Positions 32,836-42,814 of a DNA stretch of 64,000 bases are shown in pieces (position 1 is the first letter of the stretch; each line of letters begins with the position of its first letter). The translations under genes were made by a program, and so were the position numbers. This DNA is from JAPOKJ01 sp031421635 (GTDB lineage Bacteria; Pseudomonadota; Gammaproteobacteria; Burkholderiales; Burkholderiaceae_E). The DNA lies in NCBI GenBank assembly GCA_031421635.1, contig JANOPA010000072.1:1-64000 (forward strand), written 5' to 3'. The notes beneath the pieces were generated by a model. That model had not been told where the DNA came from and did no database searches. It worked only from the letters and a program-made list of their open reading frames with translations.

Positions 32836-33906
32836 CTAAATTATAATCGGCTCGGTTTCCAAGCGAACGCCGAATCTTTGCTGCACTTCGTTTTGAATGT
32901 TTTCGGCAAGCCTCAAAATATCCCTTCCACTTGCCAGCCCATGATTCACCAAGACTAAGGCATGGGCCTCATGGACTCCTGCGTCGCCCTCGCGCAGTCC
33001 TTTGAAGCCACACTGATCTATCAACCAGGCCGCTGAAACTTTGCGCTCGTCATCCCGCAGGCCAGGATAGTGAGGTAGCTTCGGATACTCACGCATCAAG
33101 CTCTGTGCAAAGCTCATTTTCACCGACGGATTCTTGAAGAAGCTACCGGCGTTACCAATTTTTCGAGGGTCGGGGAGTTTGCTGCTGCGAATCGCGATCA
33201 CGGCATTGGAAACATCTCGTGGGCTCGGCGCGGGGATATTCTTTTCGGCCAGCCAATGCTTGAGGTCGCCGTAGTCTAATTTTAGACCAGGCGACTTACT
33301 AAGCTTGAAACGCACAGTGGTGATCCAAAGGTTTTGCTCGCGTTTGAAGAGGCTGTCACGATATCCAAATTGGCAATCTGCTGCAGTCATCGTCAGAGAA
33401 TGCCTCGAATGGCCTCTTGAGGCTGGTGCGATGTCAAAAGCCTCCAGGGAGTGAAAGCTTTCCTTCATTTCCACACCATAAGCACCGATATTTTGGACGG
33501 GGCTGGCTCCCACTGATCCTGGAATGAGTGACAAATTTTCCAGCCCGTAGAGTTGCTGCTGCAGGCACCACAATACAAACTCGTGCCAGTTGGCTCCGGC
33601 CTCGGCTTGTACGATTGCTTCTTGAGCGTTCTCTTCAAGCACACTCATGCGATTGAACTCGAAGCGCACCAGAGGTCGATGCACAGGCCCGGTGATGAGG
33701 ACGTTACTGCCCCCGCCAATCAAGAGTGGTGAAAGTGATTCTGAGCTATTTGAAGGCCCGGACGGGTCGAGATGGGGAGTCTCTGCCAGTAGCTCAAACA
33801 GCATTGGAAGCTCAGACGGCTTTGCGACTCGCCAAAAGTCATCTGCAATTTCAGCAATCCCGAAGCTGTTCCACTCCTTCAGGTTAACTTGCTTAAGATG
33901 TTCCAA
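32836..33906 (-). CDS. murB: UDP-N-acetylenolpyruvoylglucosamine reductase
   Basis: Flavoenzyme that reduces UDP-GlcNAc-enolpyruvate to UDP-MurNAc in peptidoglycan precursor synthesis. FAD-site and catalytic segments are visible: LLIGGGSNVLI, GLENLSLIPGSVGASPVQNIGAYGVE, and the proton donor Ser in GNAGSFFKNP, with the C-terminal AAWLIDQCGFKG. The 356-residue type I form is typical of proteobacteria. It follows scpA on the minus strand after 31 bases. Confidence 0.95.
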   Translation of the reverse strand: MEHLKQVNLKEWNSFGIAEIADDFWRVAKPSELPMLFELLAETPHLDPSGPSNSSESLSPLLIGGGSNVLITGPVHRPLVRFEFNRMSVLEENAQEAIVQAEAGANWHEFVLWCLQQQLYGLENLSLIPGSVGASPVQNIGAYGVEMKESFHSLEAFDIAPASRGHSRHSLTMTAADCQFGYRDSLFKREQNLWITTVRFKLSKSPGLKLDYGDLKHWLAEKNIPAPSPRDVSNAVIAIRSSKLPDPRKIGNAGSFFKNPSVKMSFAQSLMREYPKLPHYPGLRDDERKVSAAWLIDQCGFKGLREGDAGVHEAHALVLVNHGLASGRDILRLAENIQNEVQQRFGVRLETEPIII

Positions 33907-33937
33907 GTGATGCAGCAGGACAGTTCAGGCCGTCAAG

Positions 33938-34843
33938 TCAAGAAGGCGTATAGGCAAGACGCACATAGATCGGTGCAAAAGCCTCAGCCTGGGTAATTTC
34001 CACCAATGATTCCTTCGCAAGCTCAAGGAGGGCGACGAAAGTTACGACCAAAACGGGTAAACCTTTCTTGACGTCAAATAAATCCTGGAACTCGGCGAAG
34101 CTTCTGGTTTTGAGGCTGCGCAGCACCATGGTCATGTGCTCGCGCACAGACAGCACTTCGCGGGTAATTTTATGATGCTCAATCAGCTTGGCCCGTCGCA
34201 AAATATCAAACCACGCTTGCCTCAAGTCGACGCTTGTAACATCCGGTAAACGGATCATGGTTTCTTGCTCAATATAAACCTGAGCTTTAAAGAAATCTCG
34301 ACCTAAGAGCGGCAGCTTGTCAATCTCAAGAGCAGCGAGCTTAATTTTTTCGTATTCGATCAAACGACGCGCTAATTCGGCACGCGGATCTTCGACTTCT
34401 TCGCCCGAGTCGGTTTTCTTGATCGGCAAGAGCATGCGCGACTTAATGTCGATAAGCAATGCGGCCATCAATAAGTAGTCCCCGGCGAGATCTAAACTGC
34501 GACCACGAATCTCTTCGATGTAGGCTAGATACTGGCGCGTGACCGCTGCCATGGGAATGTCAAGAATATTAAAATCTTGCTTTCGGATCAGATAGAGCAG
34601 AAGGTCCAGCGGCCCTTCGAAAGCCTCCAGAAACACTTCCAATGCCTCCGGTGGGATGTAAAGGTCCTTCGGGAAATTGGTCAGCGGCTCTCCGTAGAGC
34701 CGGGCAACAATGCCGAGCTCAAGTTGCTCGGACATCAGGCCGGGTAGAGCTACGGCCGCCGGGGCAGCTTCCGGCGCTTCGGCCACTGCCAGCGCCGCAT
34801 CTAAATCGCTAAGCGGGTTGAGCTCTACCTTTTTTTTTGCCAC
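33938..34843 (-). CDS. scpA: Segregation and condensation protein A
   Basis: Kleisin subunit that bridges SMC heads together with ScpB. The family core FEGPLDLLLYLIRKQDFNILDIPMAAVTRQYL begins near residue 75, followed by DLAGDYLLMAALLIDIKSRMLLP. A winged helix closes the C-terminus (FVALLELAKESLVEITQ). The first 65 residues are an Ala/Pro/Glu-rich extension. It follows the DUF3460 gene by 9 bases. scpB lies about 25 kb away near the start of the window. Confidence 0.94.
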   Translation of the reverse strand: MAKKKVELNPLSDLDAALAVAEAPEAAPAAVALPGLMSEQLELGIVARLYGEPLTNFPKDLYIPPEALEVFLEAFEGPLDLLLYLIRKQDFNILDIPMAAVTRQYLAYIEEIRGRSLDLAGDYLLMAALLIDIKSRMLLPIKKTDSGEEVEDPRAELARRLIEYEKIKLAALEIDKLPLLGRDFFKAQVYIEQETMIRLPDVTSVDLRQAWFDILRRAKLIEHHKITREVLSVREHMTMVLRSLKTRSFAEFQDLFDVKKGLPVLVVTFVALLELAKESLVEITQAEAFAPIYVRLAYTPS

Positions 34844-34852
34844 GACGAGAAT

Positions 34853-35032
34853 CTACTTAGTTTGGTAGGGATAGGCTTTCATCGGAATTTGCGATGCCAG
34901 ATTGCGTTCGGAAGTGTCTAAGTCTTGCGGCTTGTCCCAAAGCAGGGCACGACCTTTACGCTGCTCTTCAACCAACTGAGGGCGATCTTTCTTGAGCTGA
35001 TTCAGAAACTTCGTGATTTCAGATTCGTACAT
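34853..35032 (-). CDS. DUF3460 family protein
   Basis: A 59-residue protein starting MYESEITKFLNQLKKDRPQL and ending in PMKAYPYQTK. Central features are EEQRKGRALLWDKP and a Tyr-rich tail. The DUF3460 family is small, of unknown function and almost limited to Burkholderiales, where it usually precedes scpA, as here (9-base gap). It is shorter than common open-frame cut-offs and easily missed. Probably co-transcribed with scpA and murB. Confidence 0.85.
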   Translation of the reverse strand: MYESEITKFLNQLKKDRPQLVEEQRKGRALLWDKPQDLDTSERNLASQIPMKAYPYQTK

Positions 35033-35184
35033 GTAATATAGCCGCCGGTAGGAGAACTCAAGTTGCAGTAAGACTTGATTTTACAGTGAAGCGGTTTTTG
35101 ACCTCAATCGAGGTGCGAAATCCTGCCTATCGGCAAATTGAACCTTGGCCCCAGGGGCCTAATGTAGAACGAGGATTTAATTCG

Positions 35185-35676
35185 ATGAACTTAAGAATAA
35201 CGGCTATTTTGGTAGCTACGGGGCTGGCGCTCAGTGCCTGCGACTATGTCGCCGAAAAAGAGATGAGAGTAGGCGAAGCCACCCAGGAGGAGGTCATTAC
35301 TCGAATGGGGCAGCCGACCCAGGTTTGGCCTGAGAGCGACGGTGGCAAAACACTTGAAATGAGTCGCCAGCCTGAGGGCACGCAGACCTATCACGTAAAG
35401 ATCAGCCCGGATGGCAAGTATCTCGGAATGCGCAATGTCCTGGTTGAATCAATGTTTGAGCAAGTAAAGCCCGGCATGACCCCTGAGCAGGTGCGCCGCC
35501 TGATTGGGCCTCCCGCCTTAAAGCAAGAGTTCAAGCTTAAAAGAGAAACCGCCCAAAGTTACCGCTTTGCTCCGAACGCGGGCAAAACCGAAATGTTTGA
35601 CGTCTATTACGATCTCGAAGGTAAAGTCATTCGCACCGGAAGGTCGCCCGACCCCAGAAACAATCAAACCCAATAG
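35185..35676 (+). CDS. BamE/SmpA-like outer membrane lipoprotein
   Basis: A 163-residue lipoprotein. The signal peptide MNLRITAILVATGLALSAC ends at Cys19. The mature part contains two short SmpA/OmlA-like repeats: VGEATQEEVITRMGQPTQVW (about 28-47) and VKPGMTPEQVRRLIGPPAL (about 93-111). True BamE is usually about 110-160 residues with one such motif, so this is a related tandem form that may be an envelope assembly or stress protein. ATG at 35185 is chosen; 33 upstream codons are open but would place the signal peptide internally. Convergent with metG. Confidence 0.78.
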   Translation: MNLRITAILVATGLALSACDYVAEKEMRVGEATQEEVITRMGQPTQVWPESDGGKTLEMSRQPEGTQTYHVKISPDGKYLGMRNVLVESMFEQVKPGMTPEQVRRLIGPPALKQEFKLKRETAQSYRFAPNAGKTEMFDVYYDLEGKVIRTGRSPDPRNNQTQ

Positions 35677-35701
35677 ACGGGCTTAATTGATTCGTGCTTT
35701 C

Positions 35702-37876
35702 TTAACGTATTCTCATCCCTGGCTCAGCGCCAGGGTAGGGGTCAAGAAGGTAGATGCCAGCCTTTTTGCTAGGGTCATCCCAACTCGCCGCGAGCACCAT
35801 GCCCTCCGAGAGTCCAAACTTCATCTTGCGAGGCGCGAGGTTCGCCACCAGCACGGTCAGCTTGCCAATGAGGTCTTCAGGTTTGTAAACAGACGCAATC
35901 CCGGAAAATACGTTTCTCAGGCGACCCTCTCCGGCATCGAGGCTGAGCTGCAATAGTCTGCTGGAGCCTTCGACCGCACTCGCCGTTACAATTTTTGCAA
36001 TGCGCAGATCCACCTTTGTGAAGTCGTCGATACTGATGAATTCATCACATGCTTCGCTGCCGGTCTGGCCGACTGCGCTGGATTGAGCTAAAGCTCTCGA
36101 CCCGGCTATATTCTTGCCGTTGGTTTTAGCGCTACTTTTCGCATCGGAGCTATCGGTAGTGGGAGTGGGGTCTGCATCAAGGCCAAACAAAGCATCGAGC
36201 TGTTTTTCCTCGACTCTGGTCATGAGGTGGGCATAGGACTGTATGGCATGGCCGCTAGGCAAAAGCTCACCAATATGCTGCCAGAGGGGTGGCCTTAAGC
36301 CCATTTGCTGCAAAGCCTTGGCACTCGTATCCGGCATGATCGGTGTCAATAAAAGGCAGAGATCTTTGAAGGCATTCAGAGCCGTCGTACATACGATATG
36401 CAGGCGCGTTAGTGCGCCCTCAAGCCTGGCCAATTCCCAAGGTTTTTGCGTATCGATATAAACGTTGACCGCGTCAGCGAATAGCATAATCTCTCGTACC
36501 GCCTTGCCAAATTCTCTGGCCTCGAAGAGTTTGGCCACACCTTCAGCACCTGCCCAGGATTGTTGGAAGTTGCCCCAGGCTTCAAGGTCGGTGGCTCCAA
36601 GCTTGCCCTCAAAACGCTTGCTAATGAAGCCCGAACAACGGCTTGCAATATTGACAAACTTTCCGACCAAATCGCTATTAATGCGTGCCATAAAATCTTC
36701 AGCCGTGAACTCGATGTCCTCGGCCTTAGCGTTAAGCTTCGCGGTGATGTAGTAGCGCATCCAGTCCGGGTTCATCCCAATTTCGAGATAGCGCAAAGGC
36801 GAAATGCCGGTACCCCGACTCTTGCTCATTTTCTCGCCGCCGACAGTAATGAAGCCATGCACGTTGACCCGATCGGGCACCTTTCGGCCCGAAAACTTCA
36901 ACATCGCAGGCCAAAACAGCACATGAAAATAGGTAATGTCTTTGCCAATAAAATGAACTTGCTCGAGATTTGGATCGTCAAGCAGCTTTTGTAACGACAA
37001 GCCGTTTTTCGTGCAGTAGCCCTCTAGCGAAGCCAGATATCCAATCGGTGCATCCAGCCAAACATAAAAGTACTTACCTGGGGCGTCAGGTATTTCAATC
37101 CCGTAATAGGGTGCGTCTCTAGAAATATCCCAGTCGGCGAGCTTGCTATCGACCTCGGTGCCCAGCCATTCTTGTGCTTTGGCAATAGTTTCCGCTTGCA
37201 AGCGTGGCTGGCCATGCCGGTCCAGGCCTGAGGTCCACTCGCGCAGAAAGTTTGCGCAGCGTGGATCTGAGAGCTTGAAAAAGTAATGCTCTGAACTCTT
37301 TAAAATGGGTTTGCTGCCGGTCAGAGTGGAGTAAGGGTTGATCAGATCGGTCGGGGAATAAACGGCACCACACACCTCACAGGCATCTCCATACTGATCC
37401 TTTGCGCCGCATTTCGGGCACTCGCCTTTGATAAAGCGATCAGCCAGGAACATTTCCTTGACGGGGTCGTAAAACTGCTCGACCTCGCGTCGGCTAATTA
37501 GACCTGCATCTCGGAGAGCAAGATAAATGGCTTGCGCTTGTTTGCGATTTTCCTCGGTATCGGTCCGGTGCCAATGATCAAAGCTAATCCTAAAGCCATC
37601 CAAAAACGGTTTGCGTCCGGCAGAAATGCCGTCTACAAACTCTTTGGGGGTCGTTCCCGCCTTTTCGGCAGCGATCATGATGGCTGCGCCGTGGGCATCG
37701 TCAGCGCAGACAAAATGAACCGTCGCAGCGCGCATACGTTGAAAGCGCACCCAGACGTCAGCCTGGATGTATTCCATCATGTGGCCGACATGCATCGGGC
37801 CATTGGCATAGGGTAGGGCGGTGGTAACAAAGAGTTGACGCGTCGTTGGCGCCGTGTTTGAGGCAAGCTTATCCAT
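35702..37876 (-). CDS. metG: Methionine--tRNA ligase
   Basis: Class I aminoacyl-tRNA synthetase. The HIGH box reads HVGH (residues 29-32) and the KMSKS box is intact (near 347). A zinc knuckle of four Cys is seen (CPKCGAKDQYGDACEVCG near 153-171). The C-terminal tRNA-binding domain (about 615-724, with DFTKVDLRIAKIVTA and LAPRKMKFGLSEGMVLAA) is joined by a Ser/Ala-rich linker. Full length, 724 residues. Divergent from apbC/mrp with 172 bases between. Confidence 0.97.
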   Translation of the reverse strand: MDKLASNTAPTTRQLFVTTALPYANGPMHVGHMMEYIQADVWVRFQRMRAATVHFVCADDAHGAAIMIAAEKAGTTPKEFVDGISAGRKPFLDGFRISFDHWHRTDTEENRKQAQAIYLALRDAGLISRREVEQFYDPVKEMFLADRFIKGECPKCGAKDQYGDACEVCGAVYSPTDLINPYSTLTGSKPILKSSEHYFFKLSDPRCANFLREWTSGLDRHGQPRLQAETIAKAQEWLGTEVDSKLADWDISRDAPYYGIEIPDAPGKYFYVWLDAPIGYLASLEGYCTKNGLSLQKLLDDPNLEQVHFIGKDITYFHVLFWPAMLKFSGRKVPDRVNVHGFITVGGEKMSKSRGTGISPLRYLEIGMNPDWMRYYITAKLNAKAEDIEFTAEDFMARINSDLVGKFVNIASRCSGFISKRFEGKLGATDLEAWGNFQQSWAGAEGVAKLFEAREFGKAVREIMLFADAVNVYIDTQKPWELARLEGALTRLHIVCTTALNAFKDLCLLLTPIMPDTSAKALQQMGLRPPLWQHIGELLPSGHAIQSYAHLMTRVEEKQLDALFGLDADPTPTTDSSDAKSSAKTNGKNIAGSRALAQSSAVGQTGSEACDEFISIDDFTKVDLRIAKIVTASAVEGSSRLLQLSLDAGEGRLRNVFSGIASVYKPEDLIGKLTVLVANLAPRKMKFGLSEGMVLAASWDDPSKKAGIYLLDPYPGAEPGMRIR

Positions 37877-38048
37877 AGCCCAAGTTTATCAGCCTCGGGG
37901 CGGGAATCCCCGATAAGCTAGACTCAGGGGTTGCAACGGAGTTGTCGAGGGAAGGTATTAAGACACGGCATCGCTGGTCGCTACGCTTTAGCGACGATTG
38001 CCCGCCCCCTAATGGCGACTGATGAATGAGTTTTCTGGAGATATTTAA

Positions 38049-39137
38049 ATGAGCGTCACAGTAGAAATGGTGACTCTGGCTTTGAGCCAATTGCTTGACC
38101 CCAATACGGGTAAGGACTACGTGTCCGGGAAAGCCACAAAGAACTTGCGCGTGGATGGTTCGGACGTGTCGGTTGATATTGAGCTGGGCTATCCCGCCAA
38201 GAGTCAGCTTGAGCCGATCAGACGTTCGGTGATCGCGGCGCTACGGGCGATTCCAGGCGTGGCAACCGTAAGTGCCAATGTGTATCAAAAGATTGTTTCT
38301 CATGCTGTTCAGCGCGGCGTCAAAACGCTACCCGGTGTAAAAAACATCATCGCCGTTGCCTCAGGCAAGGGCGGCGTCGGTAAAAGCACGACGGCCGTTA
38401 ACTTGGCGCTCGCACTCGCAGCCGAGGGCGCTTCGGTCGGCATGTTGGATGCCGATATTTACGGACCCTCTCAGCCAATGATGCTCGGCATTACGGGCAA
38501 GCCTGAGTCGCTCGACGGTAAAACTCTGGAGCCGATGACGGGCCATGGTATTCAAGCCTCCTCGATCGGTTTTATGATCGACGTGGACACGCCGATGGTG
38601 TGGCGCGGCCCGATGGTGACCCAGGCTTTGGAGCAATTGTTGCGCGAAACAAACTGGCGCGATCTTGACTATCTGATTGTGGATATGCCTCCTGGGACAG
38701 GCGATATTCACTTGACCTTGTCGCAAAAAATTCCGGTCACAGGTGCGGTGATTGTGACCACCCCTCAAGACATTGCTCTGCTGGATGCCCGTAAAGGTTT
38801 GAAGATGTTTGAAAAGGTGGGTATTCCTATCCTGGGCATCGTCGAGAACATGGCAATTCATGAGTGCACCCAATGTGGCCATAAAGAACATATCTTTGGT
38901 CAGGGCGGGGGTGAGCGTATGTCCAAGGACTTCGGCGTGGATTATCTTGGGGGCTTACCCCTCGATATTCGCATTCGTGAGCAGGCTGACTCGGGTCAAC
39001 CGACCGTGGTCGCCGACCCAGACGGTGACATCGCAGCGACGTATAAGCACATTGCCCGCCAAGTCGCGATTCGTATCTCCAATATGGCGAAAGATATGAG
39101 TCTGAAATTCCCTTCGATCGTTATTCAAAACACATAA
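38049..39137 (+). CDS. apbC: Iron-sulfur cluster carrier protein ApbC/Mrp
   Basis: P-loop ATPase that carries [4Fe-4S] clusters to target proteins. An N-terminal MIP18/DUF59 domain (about 1-85) precedes the ATPase domain with the deviant Walker A GKGGVGKST (about residue 104), switch DADIYGPSQPMMLG and VDMPPGTGD. The cluster-binding CxxC pair stands in HECTQCGHKEH. Length 362 residues, typical. A GGAG-type ribosome site (CTGGAG) is close to the ATG. Divergent from metG, as often in betaproteobacteria. Confidence 0.95.
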   Translation: MSVTVEMVTLALSQLLDPNTGKDYVSGKATKNLRVDGSDVSVDIELGYPAKSQLEPIRRSVIAALRAIPGVATVSANVYQKIVSHAVQRGVKTLPGVKNIIAVASGKGGVGKSTTAVNLALALAAEGASVGMLDADIYGPSQPMMLGITGKPESLDGKTLEPMTGHGIQASSIGFMIDVDTPMVWRGPMVTQALEQLLRETNWRDLDYLIVDMPPGTGDIHLTLSQKIPVTGAVIVTTPQDIALLDARKGLKMFEKVGIPILGIVENMAIHECTQCGHKEHIFGQGGGERMSKDFGVDYLGGLPLDIRIREQADSGQPTVVADPDGDIAATYKHIARQVAIRISNMAKDMSLKFPSIVIQNT

Positions 39138-39187
39138 CTCAACAAAGAAAAACTAGAACGGCCAGGCGACACTGAAACTGCGGTTCT

Positions 39188-42100
39188 TCAAACGAGCGCC
39201 GTGAGTTCCATGTCCTTTTGAGCTTGACGTGGGGAGACGGGGGAAGGAGAAGGGGTCGGCCGTGTGTAGCGTTGCGCGACTTCCTGAATGGCATCGATGG
39301 CCGCTTGGTTCGTGGCCCAATGCTCGATGGGTTTAGCCGGTGAGAAGAAATACCCTTGTGCAAAATCAATTTCCATAGAAATGAGTAGCGCCAAGGTTTT
39401 TTCGTCCTCGACCCATTCTGCAACCGACTGCATGCCGAGCTGCTGGGACAGCGTACTCATTGTGCGAACGATCCGCTGGCACGGGATGTCATGGCTCAAG
39501 GTGGCGATAAAGTTGCCGTCGATCTTAAGCATGTCGGCCGGCAAGTCTTTGAGATATCCGAATGAGGTGTAGCCCGCGCCAAAGTCGTCTAGGGCAAAGC
39601 GCACGCCTTTGGCGATCATCGCATCCATAAAGCGTCTGGTGTATTTCGAGTCGAGCAACGCGACGGTTTCGGTGATCTCCAAGGTAATGCGGTGGGCGAC
39701 CTTAGTGTGCCGATCAAAAAGCTTCATGATGTCGCTCAAAAAACGACGATCATTGATCGAGCTACCGCTGAGATTCACCGTAAAGAACAGGGAGGTCAGA
39801 GCGAAACGTGAATTTTCGTCTAGAAACTTGAGCGTGCTCTCCAATACCCAGAAGTCTAATTGACTCATGAGGCCTTGGCGCTCAGCGATGGAAATCAACT
39901 GGCCTGGCGGCAACACTTGGTTGTCCTCGTCGACATAGCGAAGAAGCACCTCATAGGCCAAGCCTGTGCGACCACTTAAGGGCACCAGCGGTTGTGCGTA
40001 AATCCGCAGCCGCTCGGCCGGCAGGCGTGAGGCCATGAGCTCTTGCAGGATGGATTCGCTCTTGAATTCATTAATCAATTTGTCCGAGGCTTCGATGCGC
40101 TCGACTCGGCCGCGCCCGTTCTTCTTGGCCTGGCCGCATGCTCGGTCCGCGTGGATCAAAGCGTCTTTAGGCTCCATGCCTTTAGTGAGCCTGATGACAC
40201 CAATGCTTGCGCCGACGGTCAAGAGTTTGTCGCGCACGGGGTACGGTCGATTGCTGATCACCGATCTTAGCTCTTCGGCAAGATTGCAGGCCACGTCTAA
40301 GGAAGCGTTGGGGGCAAGTACGACGAACTCGTCACCGCCAATTCTTGCGATAGTCAAACGGCCCTCACTCATTGCCCTGGCCCGCAGGGCAATCTGAATC
40401 AGCAACTCGTCCCCATAGTCGTGACCATACAAATCGTTCACAATCTTGAAGCGATCCAGGTCGATGAACAATAAGCTGGCTTGTGCCTCGCTCTTGTTGA
40501 CCAGAGTCTGTAAAGCCCGAAGGTGCTGGTCAAGACCTCGACGGTTGAGCAGTCTAGTCAAAGGGTCCGTGCTCACCTGGTTTTCTAGAACACGGGTCAT
40601 GCGTTCCTGATCGGTGATATTAATGAGAGTCAACTCAATCGTCGTGGCCGTTCTAAATAGCTTTAGTTGGCAAATGATTTCTTTTGGACGGTGCTCACCT
40701 TTAGGCAAGGTCACCACCGCATCGACAGATTTCTTGGTGTGGAACGCCCCAGAAAGTAGGTCCGCATACTGCGCTCCAACCAAGTCATCGAGCATGAGAT
40801 TATTGATCGCACTCCAGTCGAGGCTGGGCCAAATTTCGCGCGCTTGAACGTTGGCGTGAATGAGTCTGCCCTTGTAATTTGCCGAGAGCATCGCGACTGG
40901 CGTATTTTCGACGACATCGGCCACATGCTTCAGGCTTGCCTCCGCAACCTTCTGGGCGTTGCGGCGGATTGCTCTTTCTAGGCCCAACTCCCGCGACATT
41001 GCATAGGTTGTTAACGCCGCACAATACATCGTCGGAAAGAGATAGTGGTATCCGGTTTTGGTAAAAAAGGCGCCAAACCAAGGCAAGATCTCACTCAGGA
41101 TGGTCACCATGCCGATAGACCAGGCAGCACCGCTGGTCAGGGTGACAAGACCGCGAGCAGATTTTCTTGCCCGTGTCATATGTTTAATAACAGCGGCAAT
41201 ACAGTAGAGCACACCTGAAGCCCAGATCAGTCCAACGACAAAAGGATGAGGATAGACTGCACTGATGAGTCCAAACGTCGCTAACCAAAACCCAAACCAA
41301 CGCCGTGACGCGAGGGCAATCGTATTATGATTGCCGGAAAATGCCTGTTCTAATCTTAAAGTGGTCAGACCGAAAATGGCCGCGACAGCACCGATCAAAT
41401 GTAGTTCGAGTTTCGCAGCAAAATGAGGGTCAATCAGCGCGCCAAGAGTACCCGAGGAGATAAAGGTGATCGCGCTTAGTGTAATCAGCCACCAAGAGAA
41501 CCATCCCATCACCTTAAGTCTGCCAAAGTAGGCGACCGTGCACGCAAAAAGCGCGAGCATAGTTTGTGCGCATACGGCCGCAATCGTGACCGTGAGCATC
41601 TGGTTTTGCGCCTTGTGGAAGGCGCTTGCGGTCACTATCCTAAGACTTGTCCGAGACAGAAACCCGTTCTTGGTGGTAAGGTGGATTTCTTTGGTATTTG
41701 GCGAAAGCGTAATCGCCTTCCTGTATCCAGCGTGGAGAAGCTCGGATGAGCGATCTTGGCTGAGGTGCATTTTGTTGAGGCTTGTACCCGCAAACTTAAG
41801 CGACATGATGTCCGCGCCTAGAGATGCATCAATGAGCAACATCCGTACTTCATTTTCGATCGTATCGAACCTGTCCGTTGACGGTAAGCTGAACTTTTGA
41901 ACGAGTAAATTAGCTTCTTTTTCCTCTTCCAGGCTAGCTTGTAAAGGCGGGCTTTGGTAGATCGAAAGAAAGTCGCCGCCCAGGGAAATATTCAGGCACA
42001 GCATTAAAGATCCGGTGCAAATAAGCATAGCCAGGATCAGCGCCAACTTTTCTAGTCGAGTGCGTGCTTTTCCGCTGACAAAGGGTGCCGAGATCCTCAA

Positions 42101-42346
42101 GACCTTTGCAGATTCAGGCGCGCCAGGCACCACATTTTTGGAGTGCGTCGGTAAAGAAGTTATCGCTTGTCTCAACCTGGGTTTTGAAGAAGGTTTTGAA
42201 GAGGGGTTTGACGCGGTTGTCAATTTAGTCGTTGCAAGTCGATGCGTTTTAAGTCTCGACAGCTCAACCTCACCCTTCGCCTGCGCCTTTGCCGACGAAG
42301 GCTGAAGTAAATTGGGGGGCAAAGGGCGCACAAACCAGCTCATCAC
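39188..42346 (-). CDS. Membrane PAS-GGDEF-EAL cyclic di-GMP enzyme
   Basis: A 1052-residue signalling protein. A basic N-terminal cytoplasmic part (1-90), one helix (about 93-115), a periplasmic domain (about 120-255), about seven further helices (about 260-455, like a 7TM-type sensor), a PAS domain (about 465-590), GGDEF (about 595-765) and EAL (about 785-1030). The GGDEF motif is intact (ARIGGDEFVV near 667), and the EAL part has EVL, VNLSGSS, ITLEITE, ALDDFGAGYTS and LKIDGNF, so the metal and catalytic residues are kept. It could be bifunctional or act mainly as phosphodiesterase. This contrasts with the degenerate protein at 27.7 kb. Confidence 0.88.
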   Translation of the reverse strand: MMSWFVRPLPPNLLQPSSAKAQAKGEVELSRLKTHRLATTKLTTASNPSSKPSSKPRLRQAITSLPTHSKNVVPGAPESAKVLRISAPFVSGKARTRLEKLALILAMLICTGSLMLCLNISLGGDFLSIYQSPPLQASLEEEKEANLLVQKFSLPSTDRFDTIENEVRMLLIDASLGADIMSLKFAGTSLNKMHLSQDRSSELLHAGYRKAITLSPNTKEIHLTTKNGFLSRTSLRIVTASAFHKAQNQMLTVTIAAVCAQTMLALFACTVAYFGRLKVMGWFSWWLITLSAITFISSGTLGALIDPHFAAKLELHLIGAVAAIFGLTTLRLEQAFSGNHNTIALASRRWFGFWLATFGLISAVYPHPFVVGLIWASGVLYCIAAVIKHMTRARKSARGLVTLTSGAAWSIGMVTILSEILPWFGAFFTKTGYHYLFPTMYCAALTTYAMSRELGLERAIRRNAQKVAEASLKHVADVVENTPVAMLSANYKGRLIHANVQAREIWPSLDWSAINNLMLDDLVGAQYADLLSGAFHTKKSVDAVVTLPKGEHRPKEIICQLKLFRTATTIELTLINITDQERMTRVLENQVSTDPLTRLLNRRGLDQHLRALQTLVNKSEAQASLLFIDLDRFKIVNDLYGHDYGDELLIQIALRARAMSEGRLTIARIGGDEFVVLAPNASLDVACNLAEELRSVISNRPYPVRDKLLTVGASIGVIRLTKGMEPKDALIHADRACGQAKKNGRGRVERIEASDKLINEFKSESILQELMASRLPAERLRIYAQPLVPLSGRTGLAYEVLLRYVDEDNQVLPPGQLISIAERQGLMSQLDFWVLESTLKFLDENSRFALTSLFFTVNLSGSSINDRRFLSDIMKLFDRHTKVAHRITLEITETVALLDSKYTRRFMDAMIAKGVRFALDDFGAGYTSFGYLKDLPADMLKIDGNFIATLSHDIPCQRIVRTMSTLSQQLGMQSVAEWVEDEKTLALLISMEIDFAQGYFFSPAKPIEHWATNQAAIDAIQEVAQRYTRPTPSPSPVSPRQAQKDMELTALV

Positions 42347-42442
42347 CCAAGTATTTCGACCTTAAGGAAGCCGGTATAGCGCGCCCAGATGGGCGGCCAA
42401 GGCGTAGACCTGGACGGTGAACGCAATGACGATCTTTAGACA

Positions 42443-42476
42443 AAAGGGTGGCGTTGTGTCTTTTGAACCACCCTTT
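42443..42476 (-). terminator. Stem-loop after the cupin gene
   Basis: AAAGGGTGG (42443-42451) and CCACCCTTT (42468-42476) are perfectly complementary over a 16-base loop. Read on the minus strand it lies about 22 bases after the cupin stop and ends in TTT-TGTC. It fits a terminator for the cupin-thiolase transcript, with only a short T-run. Confidence 0.5.
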
Positions 42477-42497
42477 AACGCCGAGTTTAAGCCTCCC

Positions 42498-42773
42498 TCA
42501 GTTGTGCGACTTGCGACCCACTAAGTAGGTCACGCCGTTCGGACCATAGTACTCCGCGTGCGCAGTGTTCTCTGCCAGGTGGAACACGTCCCCGGCACGA
42601 TAAGTTTGCTCGTGAGAGGCGACTACGATTTTGATCTCACCCTCAAGAATCAAGGCTTTGGCCTCAAAGGGGTGAGTGTGCGAATCGAGAAAGCCATTGG
42701 GGTCACGGCTCACCTTGACGGGTTCGGCAAAACCCTCGGCCGATAGAGAATTAACAAAATTGAGGTATTCCAT
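42498..42773 (-). CDS. Small cupin-domain protein
   Basis: A 91-residue single cupin barrel. Metal-ligand motif 1 appears as H-T-H-P-F-x5-L-x2-G-E-I (SHTHPFEAKALILEGEIKI) and motif 2 as GDVFHLAENTAHAEYYG. It may bind a metal and a small acid; no substrate can be named. ATG at 42773 has AGGAAA 5 bases upstream and is preferred to an ATG at 42815 that overlaps the thiolase stop. It follows thiolase and is probably co-transcribed. Confidence 0.78.
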   Translation of the reverse strand: MEYLNFVNSLSAEGFAEPVKVSRDPNGFLDSHTHPFEAKALILEGEIKIVVASHEQTYRAGDVFHLAENTAHAEYYGPNGVTYLVGRKSHN

Positions 42774-42814
42774 GAATTTTCCTGAAAAGCTGATCAAGTT
42801 TGCTGGCGGACCCA